From assembly GCA_937982515.1 (NCBI GenBank), contig CALJMB010000128.1, positions 1 to 10,047 on the forward strand: DNA of 10,047 nt, in the 5' to 3' direction. Each line of letters starts with the position of its first letter. Position 1 is the stretch's first letter. The notes beneath the pieces were generated by a model that did not search any database, was not told the origin of the DNA, and saw only the letters and a list, made by a program, of their open reading frames with translations. The position numbers and the translations under genes were made by a program. Source of the DNA: an uncultured Balneolaceae bacterium. Lineage in GTDB: Bacteria > Bacteroidota > Rhodothermia > Balneolales > Balneolaceae. Below are positions 1 through 5,341 of this stretch, piece after piece.

Positions 1-228
1 GAACTTCTCTTCGAGCGCGCTTTCCAGTTCTACAAAGTTTCCGCGGGGGGAGATGACCGAGATCTGTACAACTCCCTGTTCTCTTGCCTGTTTTAACAGG
101 CGGGATACTTTGGGTCTGGACAGATGCAGACGATCTGCAATCTCCTGCTGATTCAGGTCCTGATTATAATACATCGAGCTCACCTTGCTCATCAGGCGAA
201 GGTCGAGCGAGTTATGTACTCTGGCCAT
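1..228 (-). CDS. SorC/DeoR-type sugar-responsive transcriptional regulator (5' part)
   Basis: The first 76 codons are present; the reading frame is open to the left edge, so the gene is cut by the window. The protein begins MARVHNSLDL. Residues 11-60 show the N-terminal DNA-binding module of the SorC family: a helix with LMSKVSSMYY, then a helix-turn-helix at about 25-47 (LNQQEIADRLHLSRPKVSRL) and a wing-like VVQISVISP strand. Known members have a C-terminal sugar- or sugar-phosphate-binding domain of about 250 residues, which would lie outside the window. The ATG at 228 is chosen because it places the HTH at the usual distance from the N-terminus; no Shine-Dalgarno sequence precedes it. It is divergent from the rest of the window and separated from the sigma gene by 770 bases. 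A role as local regulator of rhamnoside use is inference. The family call is firm; the ligand is unknown. Confidence 0.85.
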   Translation of the reverse strand, partial: MARVHNSLDLRLMSKVSSMYYNQDLNQQEIADRLHLSRPKVSRLLKQAREQGVVQISVISPRGNFVELESALEEKF

Positions 229-235
229 GTGTGGT

Positions 236-243
236 CAAAATTA
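236..243 (-). promoter_or_regulatory. Possible Bacteroidota-type -7 element of the regulator gene
   Basis: Read on the minus strand this is TAATTTTG, an exact match to the Bacteroidota -7 consensus TAnnTTTG. It ends 7 bases before the regulator start codon, so the transcript would be nearly leaderless. No convincing -33 TTG box is seen upstream, so this may be chance. Confidence 0.25.
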
Positions 244-403
244 TACGACTTGAATTTTGCTGCTCCCGTGTATCGATCCATATGCTGATAATAACCAGAA
301 AATGGGCGGCAGGATCTTTGCAATCAAGCTTTTTATAAGAAAAAAACATATGTAAATATTATCAGAATCAATTTCCATAAAATCCTGTCCATCTTCAATG
401 TTG

Positions 404-419
404 CATTAACCGGTTAGTG
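404..419. promoter_or_regulatory. Near-palindromic operator candidate upstream of the SorC-type regulator
   Basis: CATTAACCGGTTAGTG is a 16-bp palindrome with one mismatched pair and a perfect 10-bp core (TAACCGGTTA, 407-416). It lies about 175 bases upstream of the regulator start. On the minus strand it reads CTAACCGGTTAATG, which resembles CTAACCATTAATG at 8510-8522 in front of the permease gene. A perfect AACCCGGGTT palindrome sits at a comparable place before the rhamnosidase gene. Binding by the SorC-type regulator is inference from this resemblance. Confidence 0.35.
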
Positions 420-629
420 ATTCGTGAAAATTTTGGTAGAGATTACCGATGTGATACCACCTGACGGTGATTTATCTATCATGAAGTGTGGTTGGCGGCT
501 GCCTGTTCTCCGGGTTTAAGTTCTGTAAATCCCACCTCTCTTCTGGATCTTCTCCGTGTTAAGTCTCCATCATCCCCGGAGCAAGTCTGGGTCTGCTCCG
601 TTCCAGCTCAATAGTGTTGCAAGGCGGGT

Positions 630-690
630 TTAACGGAGTTGGTACGGGCTTGGTACGGAGATGGTACGGACTTGGTACGGAGTTGGTCCC
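630..690. repeat. 11-bp tandem repeat, GGTACGG core
   Basis: GGTACGG occurs at 641, 652, 663 and 674, exactly 11 bp apart, with a degenerate start at 630 (TTAACGGAGTT) and a decayed end at 685 (GGTCCC). The unit is roughly GGTACGGAGTT, so there are five to five and a half copies. The pitch is close to one helical turn. It runs straight into the looser AACGGAG array on its right. It lies in a gap with no credible gene; the open minus-strand frame across it is a proline-rich by-product of the repeats. Confidence 0.8.
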
Positions 691-696
691 TGTTTC

Positions 697-809
697 AACG
701 GAGCTGAATGGAGGGTCTTTCCGTCTCAATGGAGCTTTTTCAGCGGACAACGGAGCGTTTAACGGAGGCTGAGAAATTGCCAACGGAGCCGGTTCAGGGG
801 GCAACGGAG
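697..809. repeat. Helically phased AACGGAG/AATGGAG array
   Basis: AACGGAG or AATGGAG starts at 697, 707, 728, 749, 761, 782 and 803, giving intervals of 10, 21, 21, 12, 21 and 21 bp. All copies point the same way, and the sequence between them is not conserved. The spacing fits one or two turns of B-DNA, so every copy would face about the same side of the helix. Together with 630-690 the CGGAG core recurs at a mean of about 10.7 bp over 170 bp. Further CGGAG or CTCCG copies at 508, 552, 577 and 596 lead into it. It could be a multi-site protein-binding region or a decayed minisatellite; I cannot tell which. Confidence 0.75.
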
Positions 810-880
810 GCAGAAGTTTAGAAATAGGATTTGACTTTGAAATAAAGACTTATAACTTATGATCAGAACATAAATTCAGT

Positions 881-898
881 ATTGAACATATGTTCAAT
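881..898. promoter_or_regulatory. Perfect 18-bp palindrome, operator candidate for the sigma-factor gene
   Basis: ATTGAACATATGTTCAAT equals its own reverse complement over all 18 bp. A further GAACA half-site lies at 866-870, 18 bp before the GAACA of the palindrome (884-889 region). It is about 100 bases upstream of the sigma-factor start and upstream of the putative -7 element. It is a typical shape for a dimeric repressor or activator site; the binding protein is unknown. Confidence 0.5.
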
Positions 899-959
899 GG
901 CCGGCAAGGCAGATGAGAGCTTTGGCTATAGCATTAACTGATGGGAAAGTTTAACGAGA

Positions 960-967
960 TAGATTTG
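960..967 (+). promoter_or_regulatory. Possible -7 promoter element of the sigma-factor gene
   Basis: TAGATTTG matches the Bacteroidota -7 consensus TAnnTTTG exactly and would give a leader of roughly 25 bases before the ATG at 999. A TTTG at 921-924 is too far away to be a normal -33 box, so only half of the promoter is supported. Confidence 0.35.
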
Positions 968-998
968 GCGGATAGCCTTTAACATAAAGGGAATATTT

Positions 999-1589
999 AT
1001 GACTGTACAGGTAAGCATGCCAAAAGACTGGCATAATGCATCGGATGTTGATCCCGATCAATTATGGATGGACATCAGAAAAGGGAGTAAAGAGGCTTTA
1101 TCCAGGTTATTTTGCGTGTATTATTCTCATCTCTTTAACTATGGATTTAAGGTTGTTCCCCAACAGGATTTTGTCAAAGATTCCATTCAGGAGCTATTTG
1201 TTATCCTTTGGAGTCAACGCAATAAGATAGATCAGGCTTATTCGGTAAAGTCTTATCTGTTCCACTCCCTCCGGCGAATTATGTTGCGCAGCATGACACG
1301 GCAACGGAACCGGAAAAACCGGAATCGGGCTTATGCAGAGAGTTATTATGAAGAGGTATGCAACACAGAAGAATTAATGATCCAATTTGAAACCAGACAG
1401 GAGAAAAGAGCCTGGCTTTCTGAGGCTGTTAAGTCACTAAGCATACGCCAAAAAGAAGCTGTTTTTCTAAAAGTTTATAACGGAATGTCCAACACGGAGA
1501 TAGCCTGCATAATGGGAATTAACCAGCAGAGTGTATATAACCATATCTCAAAAGCGATTGGTAAACTTCAGGGGTGCGTTCGAACTTAG
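999..1589 (+). CDS. ECF-type RNA polymerase sigma-70 factor
   Basis: The 196-residue protein has the two-domain layout of extracytoplasmic-function sigma factors. Region 2 spans about residues 35-103: LFCVYYSHLFNYG, then the -10-recognition helix DSIQELFVILW (61-71), then YLFHSLRRIMLRS. Region 4 spans about 139-191: LSIRQKEAVFLKVYNGMS followed by the helix-turn-helix TEIACIMGINQQSVYNHISK (165-185) that contacts the -35/-33 box. Length and style match the large Bacteroidota group that usually controls SusC/SusD-type glycan loci through a FecR-like anti-sigma factor. No anti-sigma, SusC or SusD gene follows here, so it looks orphaned. The ATG at 999 is the first in frame; a second at 1017 is possible. 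Sample lines count at about 35-57% G+C, mostly near 40%, lower than the neighbouring glycosidase genes, which may point to separate acquisition. Target genes are unknown. Confidence 0.9.
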   Translation: MTVQVSMPKDWHNASDVDPDQLWMDIRKGSKEALSRLFCVYYSHLFNYGFKVVPQQDFVKDSIQELFVILWSQRNKIDQAYSVKSYLFHSLRRIMLRSMTRQRNRKNRNRAYAESYYEEVCNTEELMIQFETRQEKRAWLSEAVKSLSIRQKEAVFLKVYNGMSNTEIACIMGINQQSVYNHISKAIGKLQGCVRT

Positions 1590-1895
1590 CATCAAGAATA
1601 CAGCACCCGACCCATCTATTTGGTGGCAGCACCTGCCAAGAGCTATCCAATTTATTTATCAAGCAGGTACGTACAACTTAGTTTAAAACAGGAATAGAGT
1701 AGAAAAGAGATCTTACTGCATCTTTAAAAGTGTAGGAATAATATGGAGATAGAAGTAATGCATCTGTTAGGGGATTTGAGCTGAGTACTCTGTAGCGGGG
1801 ACTGCCGTCTGGATGAACTCTCCCCTCGAGGAGAGAGAGCTATAAGTGCCGTTTTTCATACCAAACTTAGATTAAAATAGATAACAATCTTTCAT
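1590..1895. other. Intergenic region between sigma factor and glycosidase
   Basis: No gene is visible in these 306 bases. A weak stem at 1620-1639 (TTGGTGG pairing with CCTGCCAA through two wobbles) follows the sigma gene but lacks a T-run, so it is a poor terminator. A better palindrome lies at 1818-1837. I find no TAnnTTTG element before the glycosidase start. Confidence 0.5.
1818..1837. repeat. 20-bp palindrome with one mismatch
   Basis: The segment pairs with itself around a CCTCGAGG centre, with 9 of 10 base pairs formed (C1823 against A1832 is the exception). It lies about 60-80 bases before the glycosidase start. It may be an operator, a hairpin in the leader, or a copy of an interspersed repeat; a T-run comes only 14 bases later (1852-1856). 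Confidence 0.45.
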
Positions 1896-4112
1896 ATGGC
1901 TAACACCTTAGCCGTCTACACTCATCATATGATAATGGAAAATAGTATAAGCAAGATGCTCTCAAGATCAGCTCTGCCGGCTTTATTAATTTTTCTTCTC
2001 CTGGCTTGCTTCTGTTCTGCAGCAAATAGCCAGGCAGCCATCGATCGCTATTCCCTGGTAACCCGCCATAATGTAGAGGTTACAGGGCCGGATACGTTAG
2101 CTTCCCTTTCTGTGGGCAACGGAGAGTTTGCCTTCACCGTTGACGCTACCGGACTACAGACATTCCCGGAGTACTATGAAAACGGTATTCCACTGGGCAC
2201 CCAGTCGCATTGGGGGTGGCACAGCTTTCCAAATAACGGAGATTATGTTATGGAGGATGTAGCTTATACCTTTACCGCTGCCGATGGCCGTCAGGTTCCC
2301 TATGCTACCCAGCATGAGGAGGGAAGAGCCGCGGAGGCCACCCACTGGCTGAGAACCAATCCCCACCGCCTCCATCTGGGACTGGTAGGGTTATTACTCA
2401 TAAAAGAGAATGGCGAGGAAGCAAAGGCCGGCGATATCAAAAACATCAACCAAGAGCTGAACCTGTGGACGGGAAAGATAGACAGCCGGTTTACTTTTGA
2501 AGGCGCACCTGTACGGGTGGAACTCTACGGACACCAGGAACGGGACCAGATTTCTGTGCGCATTCATTCTCCGCTTTTAAAGCAAGAACGGCTGAAGGTG
2601 AAATTCCGGTTCCCGTACGGCAGCGACTGCCATGTATGTCCGGGATACGACTGGAATAACCCTGACAAACACGAGACCGCCGCCGTTGAAGAATCAGCCA
2701 ATGAAGTTCTTTTCCGCAGAAATCTGGACGAGACCGAGTATTTTGTGAATGTAAGCTGGGAGGGAGCAGGAAGCGTGGCTGGCGCCGGCCACAAGCATCA
2801 ATATCATTTGGCTCCGGACGGGAATACCGGAAGCTTTTCTTTCAACGTGCTCTTTAGCGAGAAGCAGCCCGCAGAGGCTCCGGAAGATTTTGAAGAGACC
2901 CGGCGTAATAGTGAAGAGCGGTGGAAGCAGTTTTGGACCAGCGGCGGCACGATCGATTTTTCCGGCTCCGCCGATCCCAGGGCACATGAGCTGGAGCGCA
3001 GGGTGGTGCTTTCTCAATACCTGACCAGGATCCAGTGCAGCGGTTCCCTCCCTCCACAGGAGACGGGGCTGACCATGAACAGCTGGTACGGCAAGTTCCA
3101 TCTGGAGATGCACTGGTGGCACGGGGTTCACTTCGCACTCTGGAACAGAACTCATTTGCTGGAAAACAGCCTGGACTGGTATAAAGAGGCTCTGCCCGGC
3201 GCCCGGAATACGGCGGAGTGGCAAGGCTATGAAGGCGTACGGTGGCAAAAGATGACCGGGCCGGGCGGACGAAAGAGTCCTTCCAGCGTAGGAGAGGTGT
3301 TGGTGTGGCAACAGCCGCATATCATCTATTTTGCCGAGGAGCTTTACCGGCAGAATCCCGATCCTGAGATATTGGAAGAGTACAGAGAGCGGGTGTTCGA
3401 AAGCGCCGAATTCATGGCATCATTTGCAACGTATGATTCAGATGACGGCTACTACCACCTGGCACCCCCCCTTAAACCGGCCCAGGAACTGTTCCAGACT
3501 GAAACCACAACCGATCCTCCCTTTGAACTGGCTTACTGGCATTATGGCCTGTCGGTCGCCCGGGAGTGGAGACAGAGACTGGGGCTTCCGGCGGATGAAG
3601 AGTGGCAGGAGGTGATAGATAATCTGGCGCCTCTTCCTGTGAAAGAGGGCCTTTATCTGCCCGATGCCGCCAGTCCCGAAGCCTATACCGATGATGAATA
3701 CCGACGGGATCATCCCGTGGTTTTGGGAGCTTATGGCTTGCTGCCCTCTGCACACCTTATTGATAAAGAGATAATGACGGCCACTTATAACGAAATTGCC
3801 AGCCACTGGAACTGGCCGACCACCTGGGGATGGGATTATCCCATGATGGCCATGGCGGCCGCCCGGCTCGGGATGCCGGAGAAAGCCGTGGACGCGCTTT
3901 TTATGGATGTTCAAAAGAACACGTACCTGAAGAATGGACACAACTACCAGGATGAGCGCCTGAGATTATACCTGCCCGGGAATGGCGGGCTGTTAACCGC
4001 GGTAGCCATGATGGCCGCCGGCTGGGATAACGGAGCGGACAGAGATACTCCGGGTTTTCCCGATAACGGGAAGTGGGAGGTCAGGTGGGAGGGAATCCGT
4101 AAGATGCAGTAG
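1896..4112 (+). CDS. Secreted six-hairpin (alpha/alpha)6-type glycoside hydrolase, substrate unknown
   Basis: The reading frame gives 738 residues. The export signal is internal to the first 46 residues: a hydrophobic core (LPALLIFLLLACFCSAANSQ) follows M21, so translation more likely starts at 1929, 1935 or 1956 than at 1896. LLAC (35-38) could be a lipobox, giving an outer-membrane lipoprotein; cleavage near ANSQ is the alternative. A beta-rich N-terminal half (about 50-340, RHNVEVTGPDTLASLSVGNG) precedes a tryptophan-rich helical half with SWYGKFHLEMHWWHG (396-410), VWQQPHIIYFAEELYR (470-485), WNWPTTWGWDYPMM (638-651) and NGHNYQDERLRLYLPGNGG (680-698). This layout resembles GH65/GH95-like barrels; I recognise the fold type, not a defined family. 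E404 is a candidate active-site acid by position only. Placement near a rhamnosidase suggests work on a rhamnose-containing glycan. Confidence 0.75.
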   Translation: MANTLAVYTHHMIMENSISKMLSRSALPALLIFLLLACFCSAANSQAAIDRYSLVTRHNVEVTGPDTLASLSVGNGEFAFTVDATGLQTFPEYYENGIPLGTQSHWGWHSFPNNGDYVMEDVAYTFTAADGRQVPYATQHEEGRAAEATHWLRTNPHRLHLGLVGLLLIKENGEEAKAGDIKNINQELNLWTGKIDSRFTFEGAPVRVELYGHQERDQISVRIHSPLLKQERLKVKFRFPYGSDCHVCPGYDWNNPDKHETAAVEESANEVLFRRNLDETEYFVNVSWEGAGSVAGAGHKHQYHLAPDGNTGSFSFNVLFSEKQPAEAPEDFEETRRNSEERWKQFWTSGGTIDFSGSADPRAHELERRVVLSQYLTRIQCSGSLPPQETGLTMNSWYGKFHLEMHWWHGVHFALWNRTHLLENSLDWYKEALPGARNTAEWQGYEGVRWQKMTGPGGRKSPSSVGEVLVWQQPHIIYFAEELYRQNPDPEILEEYRERVFESAEFMASFATYDSDDGYYHLAPPLKPAQELFQTETTTDPPFELAYWHYGLSVAREWRQRLGLPADEEWQEVIDNLAPLPVKEGLYLPDAASPEAYTDDEYRRDHPVVLGAYGLLPSAHLIDKEIMTATYNEIASHWNWPTTWGWDYPMMAMAAARLGMPEKAVDALFMDVQKNTYLKNGHNYQDERLRLYLPGNGGLLTAVAMMAAGWDNGADRDTPGFPDNGKWEVRWEGIRKMQ

Positions 4113-4238
4113 CGTATATACTCACAGCTGATAACGATGTACAGTACTATAGAATGGAACTTCATTCATAACCCATACCCCGTATTTCCTGCCGCCTCAC
4201 GACGGGACATCTCCCTTTAATCCCCTTTGTTAAGAACA

Positions 4239-4286
4239 GGACTGTTCGCGCCATATCGGAAGTGCTAACTTATAGCGCGAACGTCC
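4239..4286. repeat. Hairpin 1 of the palindrome cluster
   Basis: GGAC, a one-base bulge and GTTCGCGC-C-ATA pair with TAT-A-GCGCGAAC and GTCC; only one internal mismatch occurs besides the bulge. The loop holds CGGAAGTG at 4257-4264, the same octamer as in the loop of the next hairpin. It lies about 130 bases after the glycosidase stop codon and lacks the T-run of an intrinsic terminator. Confidence 0.65.
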
Positions 4287-4318
4287 GTTCGTGCTCCTGC
4301 CGGAAGTGGCACGAGCGG
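4285..4318. repeat. Hairpin 2 of the palindrome cluster
   Basis: CCGTTCGTGC (4285-4294) pairs with GCACGAGCGG (4309-4318) through ten pairs, one of them G-T. The loop region contains CGGAAGTG (4301-4308). Stem start (GTTCGYGC) and loop octamer match hairpin 1, with the two octamers 44 bp apart, so the two look like diverged copies of one element. Confidence 0.6.
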
Positions 4319-4319
4319 A

Positions 4320-4337
4320 TCCCGACCGCGGTCGGGA
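4320..4337. repeat. Perfect 18-bp GC-rich palindrome
   Basis: TCCCGACCGCGGTCGGGA is fully self-complementary and directly follows hairpin 2 after one base. It could fold as a hairpin in RNA or act as a protein site; no T-run follows. Confidence 0.65.
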
Positions 4338-4383
4338 CAGGCTACTTGCGCGGCATTAAACTCTTCGTATAAAGGCTCCAGAT

Positions 4384-4430
4384 CTGGTATAACCCTGACA
4401 GGGTTCGAAACCCTGTCAGGGTTATACCAG
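4384..4430. repeat. 47-base perfect inverted repeat, 22-bp arms
   Basis: Arms 4384-4405 and 4409-4430 are exact reverse complements with only CGA between them. Each arm itself contains the odd palindrome AACCCTGACAGGGTT or its complement, so the element is a palindrome of palindromes. It is the strongest hairpin in the window. The downstream gene is 0.9 kb away and no T-run follows, so a mobile or interspersed repeat (MITE- or REP-like) is at least as likely as a terminator. Confidence 0.85.
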
Positions 4431-4433
4431 GGG

Positions 4434-4462
4434 CTCGTCCCGGAGCAGAACGCCGGGACGAG
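4434..4462. repeat. Hairpin with 10-bp perfect arms
   Basis: CTCGTCCCGG (4434-4443) and CCGGGACGAG (4453-4462) are exact reverse complements around a 9-base loop. It starts three bases after the 47-base inverted repeat. Confidence 0.7.
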
Positions 4463-4583
4463 ATACGGGGTAATCAGAATGTAACAGCCCCGGCTTCCGG
4501 CCCGTCACTTTCCCAGCAGGAAGAGGCCTTTGCCGGAGCGCGCTTTTAGCCCCGGCGCCGCTGTTTTTCCATACCCTGTCTGC

Positions 4584-4764
4584 CGTTTTGGCAGAATATT
4601 CGGGCTTTCAAAATCACGAAAAACGGCCCTCCTATAAAACGGCCTCTATGAGCTCTAAACGCCGTTTTTAGGGAAGGTAAAAAACGACGGTACGTTTTCA
4701 CAAAAACGTGCGGACGTTTTGGGTAAAACGTCCCGTCGTTTTCTCCGAAACCACCGGTCGTTTT
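4584..4764. repeat. 22-bp periodic array of alternating AAAACG and CGTTTT
   Basis: AAAACG starts at 4681, 4703 and 4725 and CGTTTT at 4693, 4715, 4737 and 4759, so each orientation recurs every 22 bp and the two alternate at 12 and 10 bp. The unit is AAAACG, six bases, CGTTTT, four bases. Looser copies run to the left: CGTTTT at 4584 and 4663, AAAACG at 4620 and 4636 (both as AAAACGGCC). Arms 4681-4698 and 4725-4742 pair at 17 of 18 positions, and GGACGTTTT/AAAACGTCC pair perfectly across GGGT (4712-4733). A 22-bp unit cannot keep a reading frame, so the pattern is not coding. Confidence 0.85.
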
Positions 4765-5159
4765 TGAAAAGAGGTAAGGAGGCCCTTTATGAGAGGTAAC
4801 AAGTGTACGGTTGTACGACTTTTTGGCAGGATGCGCCGGGAGGCGTAAATCAGCGTATTTCAGGATGTTTCGGCAACCGCCATTTGTGGATCCAAGGCGC
4901 AAAGGGAGTGGTGCCCATGGAAAGCCAATCCCGTGTGGCGTACGGGCACAGGTTACTATTTATACGGCTATCGGGGCAGGTACTTCAAAAAGAGAGACTT
5001 TCTTACCTCAAATCTATATTATATAAAGTAAGTTTTGTGTTTGGCGGTCTCTTAATAACATGCCTTAAGAGCTCTGTTCTGTAGTTGGGTGGCACGGCCA
5101 AACACCAGGGTGTGTGGATAATAGCCTGGGGATGGGGATGTGCGGGTGATCCGCAGAGT
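4765..5159. other. Intergenic stretch without a supported gene
   Basis: The open frames here start with GTG or TTG, share no recognisable family and overlap each other. An AAGGAGG six bases before the ATG at 4789 opens a frame of only 19 codons. I see no promoter, terminator or structured RNA that I can support. Confidence 0.4.
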
Positions 5160-5234
5160 GCATGGCGCAAAGGGCATAGCTTCCCCGGGGTTCACGCCGT
5201 GCTCTATGCTCTGTGCGCTTTACGCCTAACGCAG
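5160..5234. repeat. Heptamer repeats arranged as an imperfect hairpin
   Basis: The left side is three 7-bp units (GCATGGC, GCAAAGG, GCATAGC at 5160-5180). The right side is about five units of the complementary type (TGCTCTA, TGCTCTG, TGCGCTT, TACGCCT, AACGCAG from 5200). Arms 5165-5179 and 5204-5218 pair at 13 of 15 positions. It lies 110-180 bases before the rhamnosidase gene. Confidence 0.6.
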
Positions 5235-5297
5235 AAGTGCCTCAAATCAACCCAAAGATGCAGTTCCCGTTAATCGCACACACGCCCTGCCTCCTGT

Positions 5298-5307
5298 AAC
5301 CCGGGTT
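5298..5307. promoter_or_regulatory. AACCCGGGTT palindrome upstream of the rhamnosidase gene
   Basis: A perfect 10-bp palindrome directly upstream of the shared bipartite element at 5313-5333. It resembles AACCGGTT at 408-415 before the SorC-type regulator and the separated GGTT (8498-8501) and AACC (8512-8515) before the permease, hence a possible common operator. The short length leaves room for chance. Confidence 0.3.
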
Positions 5308-5312
5308 GGATG

Positions 5313-5333
5313 ATTAATGATAATATTAAGCGA
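5313..5333 (+). promoter_or_regulatory. Shared bipartite upstream element, copy 1 (rhamnosidase gene)
   Basis: ATTAATGATA, four variable bases (ATAT), then TAAGCGA, ending 8 bases before the start codon at 5342. The same 17 fixed bases with the same spacing occur before the permease gene at 8516-8536. The match is far too long to be chance in a window of this size. Confidence 0.65.
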
Positions 5334-5341
5334 TATACAGT

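Noticed and set aside
84..338. Plus-strand open frame of 84 codons opposite the SorC-type regulator
   Set aside because: It runs antisense to a clear helix-turn-helix coding region and its product resembles no protein family.
559..804. Minus-strand open frame of 81 codons, proline-rich
   Set aside because: The frame exists because the CGGAG repeats read as CTCCG on that strand; the 11-bp part of the array is out of frame with itself and no homologue is recognisable.
931..958. ATTAACTGAT...TTTAACGA before the sigma gene as a third copy of the shared bipartite element
   Set aside because: Gap length and several fixed bases differ from the two exact copies, so the likeness may be chance.
279..1931. 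Five CATATG hexamers (279, 347, 887, 1893, 1926)
   Set aside because: More than expected for 1.7 kb, but contexts differ and the region is AT-rich; only the copy at 887 lies in a longer palindrome.
2694..3320. Long minus-strand frame of 208 codons inside the glycosidase gene
   Set aside because: It is the antisense shadow of a well-supported gene with conserved motifs on the plus strand.
4401..4413. GGGTTCGAAACCC, which resembles a tRNA T-arm
   Set aside because: It is the centre of the 22-bp-arm inverted repeat; no acceptor, D or anticodon arms can be placed around it.
4789..4848. Tiny 19-codon frame with AAGGAGG six bases before its ATG
   Set aside because: The ribosome-site match is tempting, but the frame is very short, the host group rarely relies on such sites, and nothing downstream suggests a leader peptide.
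4546..4902. Minus-strand open frame of 118 codons
   Set aside because: It crosses the 22-bp repeat array, whose period is not a multiple of three, and the product shows no known domain or coding character.
4803..5273. Three GTG/TTG-started plus-strand frames (4803-5084, 4811-5026, 5085-5273)
   Set aside because: They use rare starts, overlap one another or the heptamer repeat, and encode no recognisable domain.
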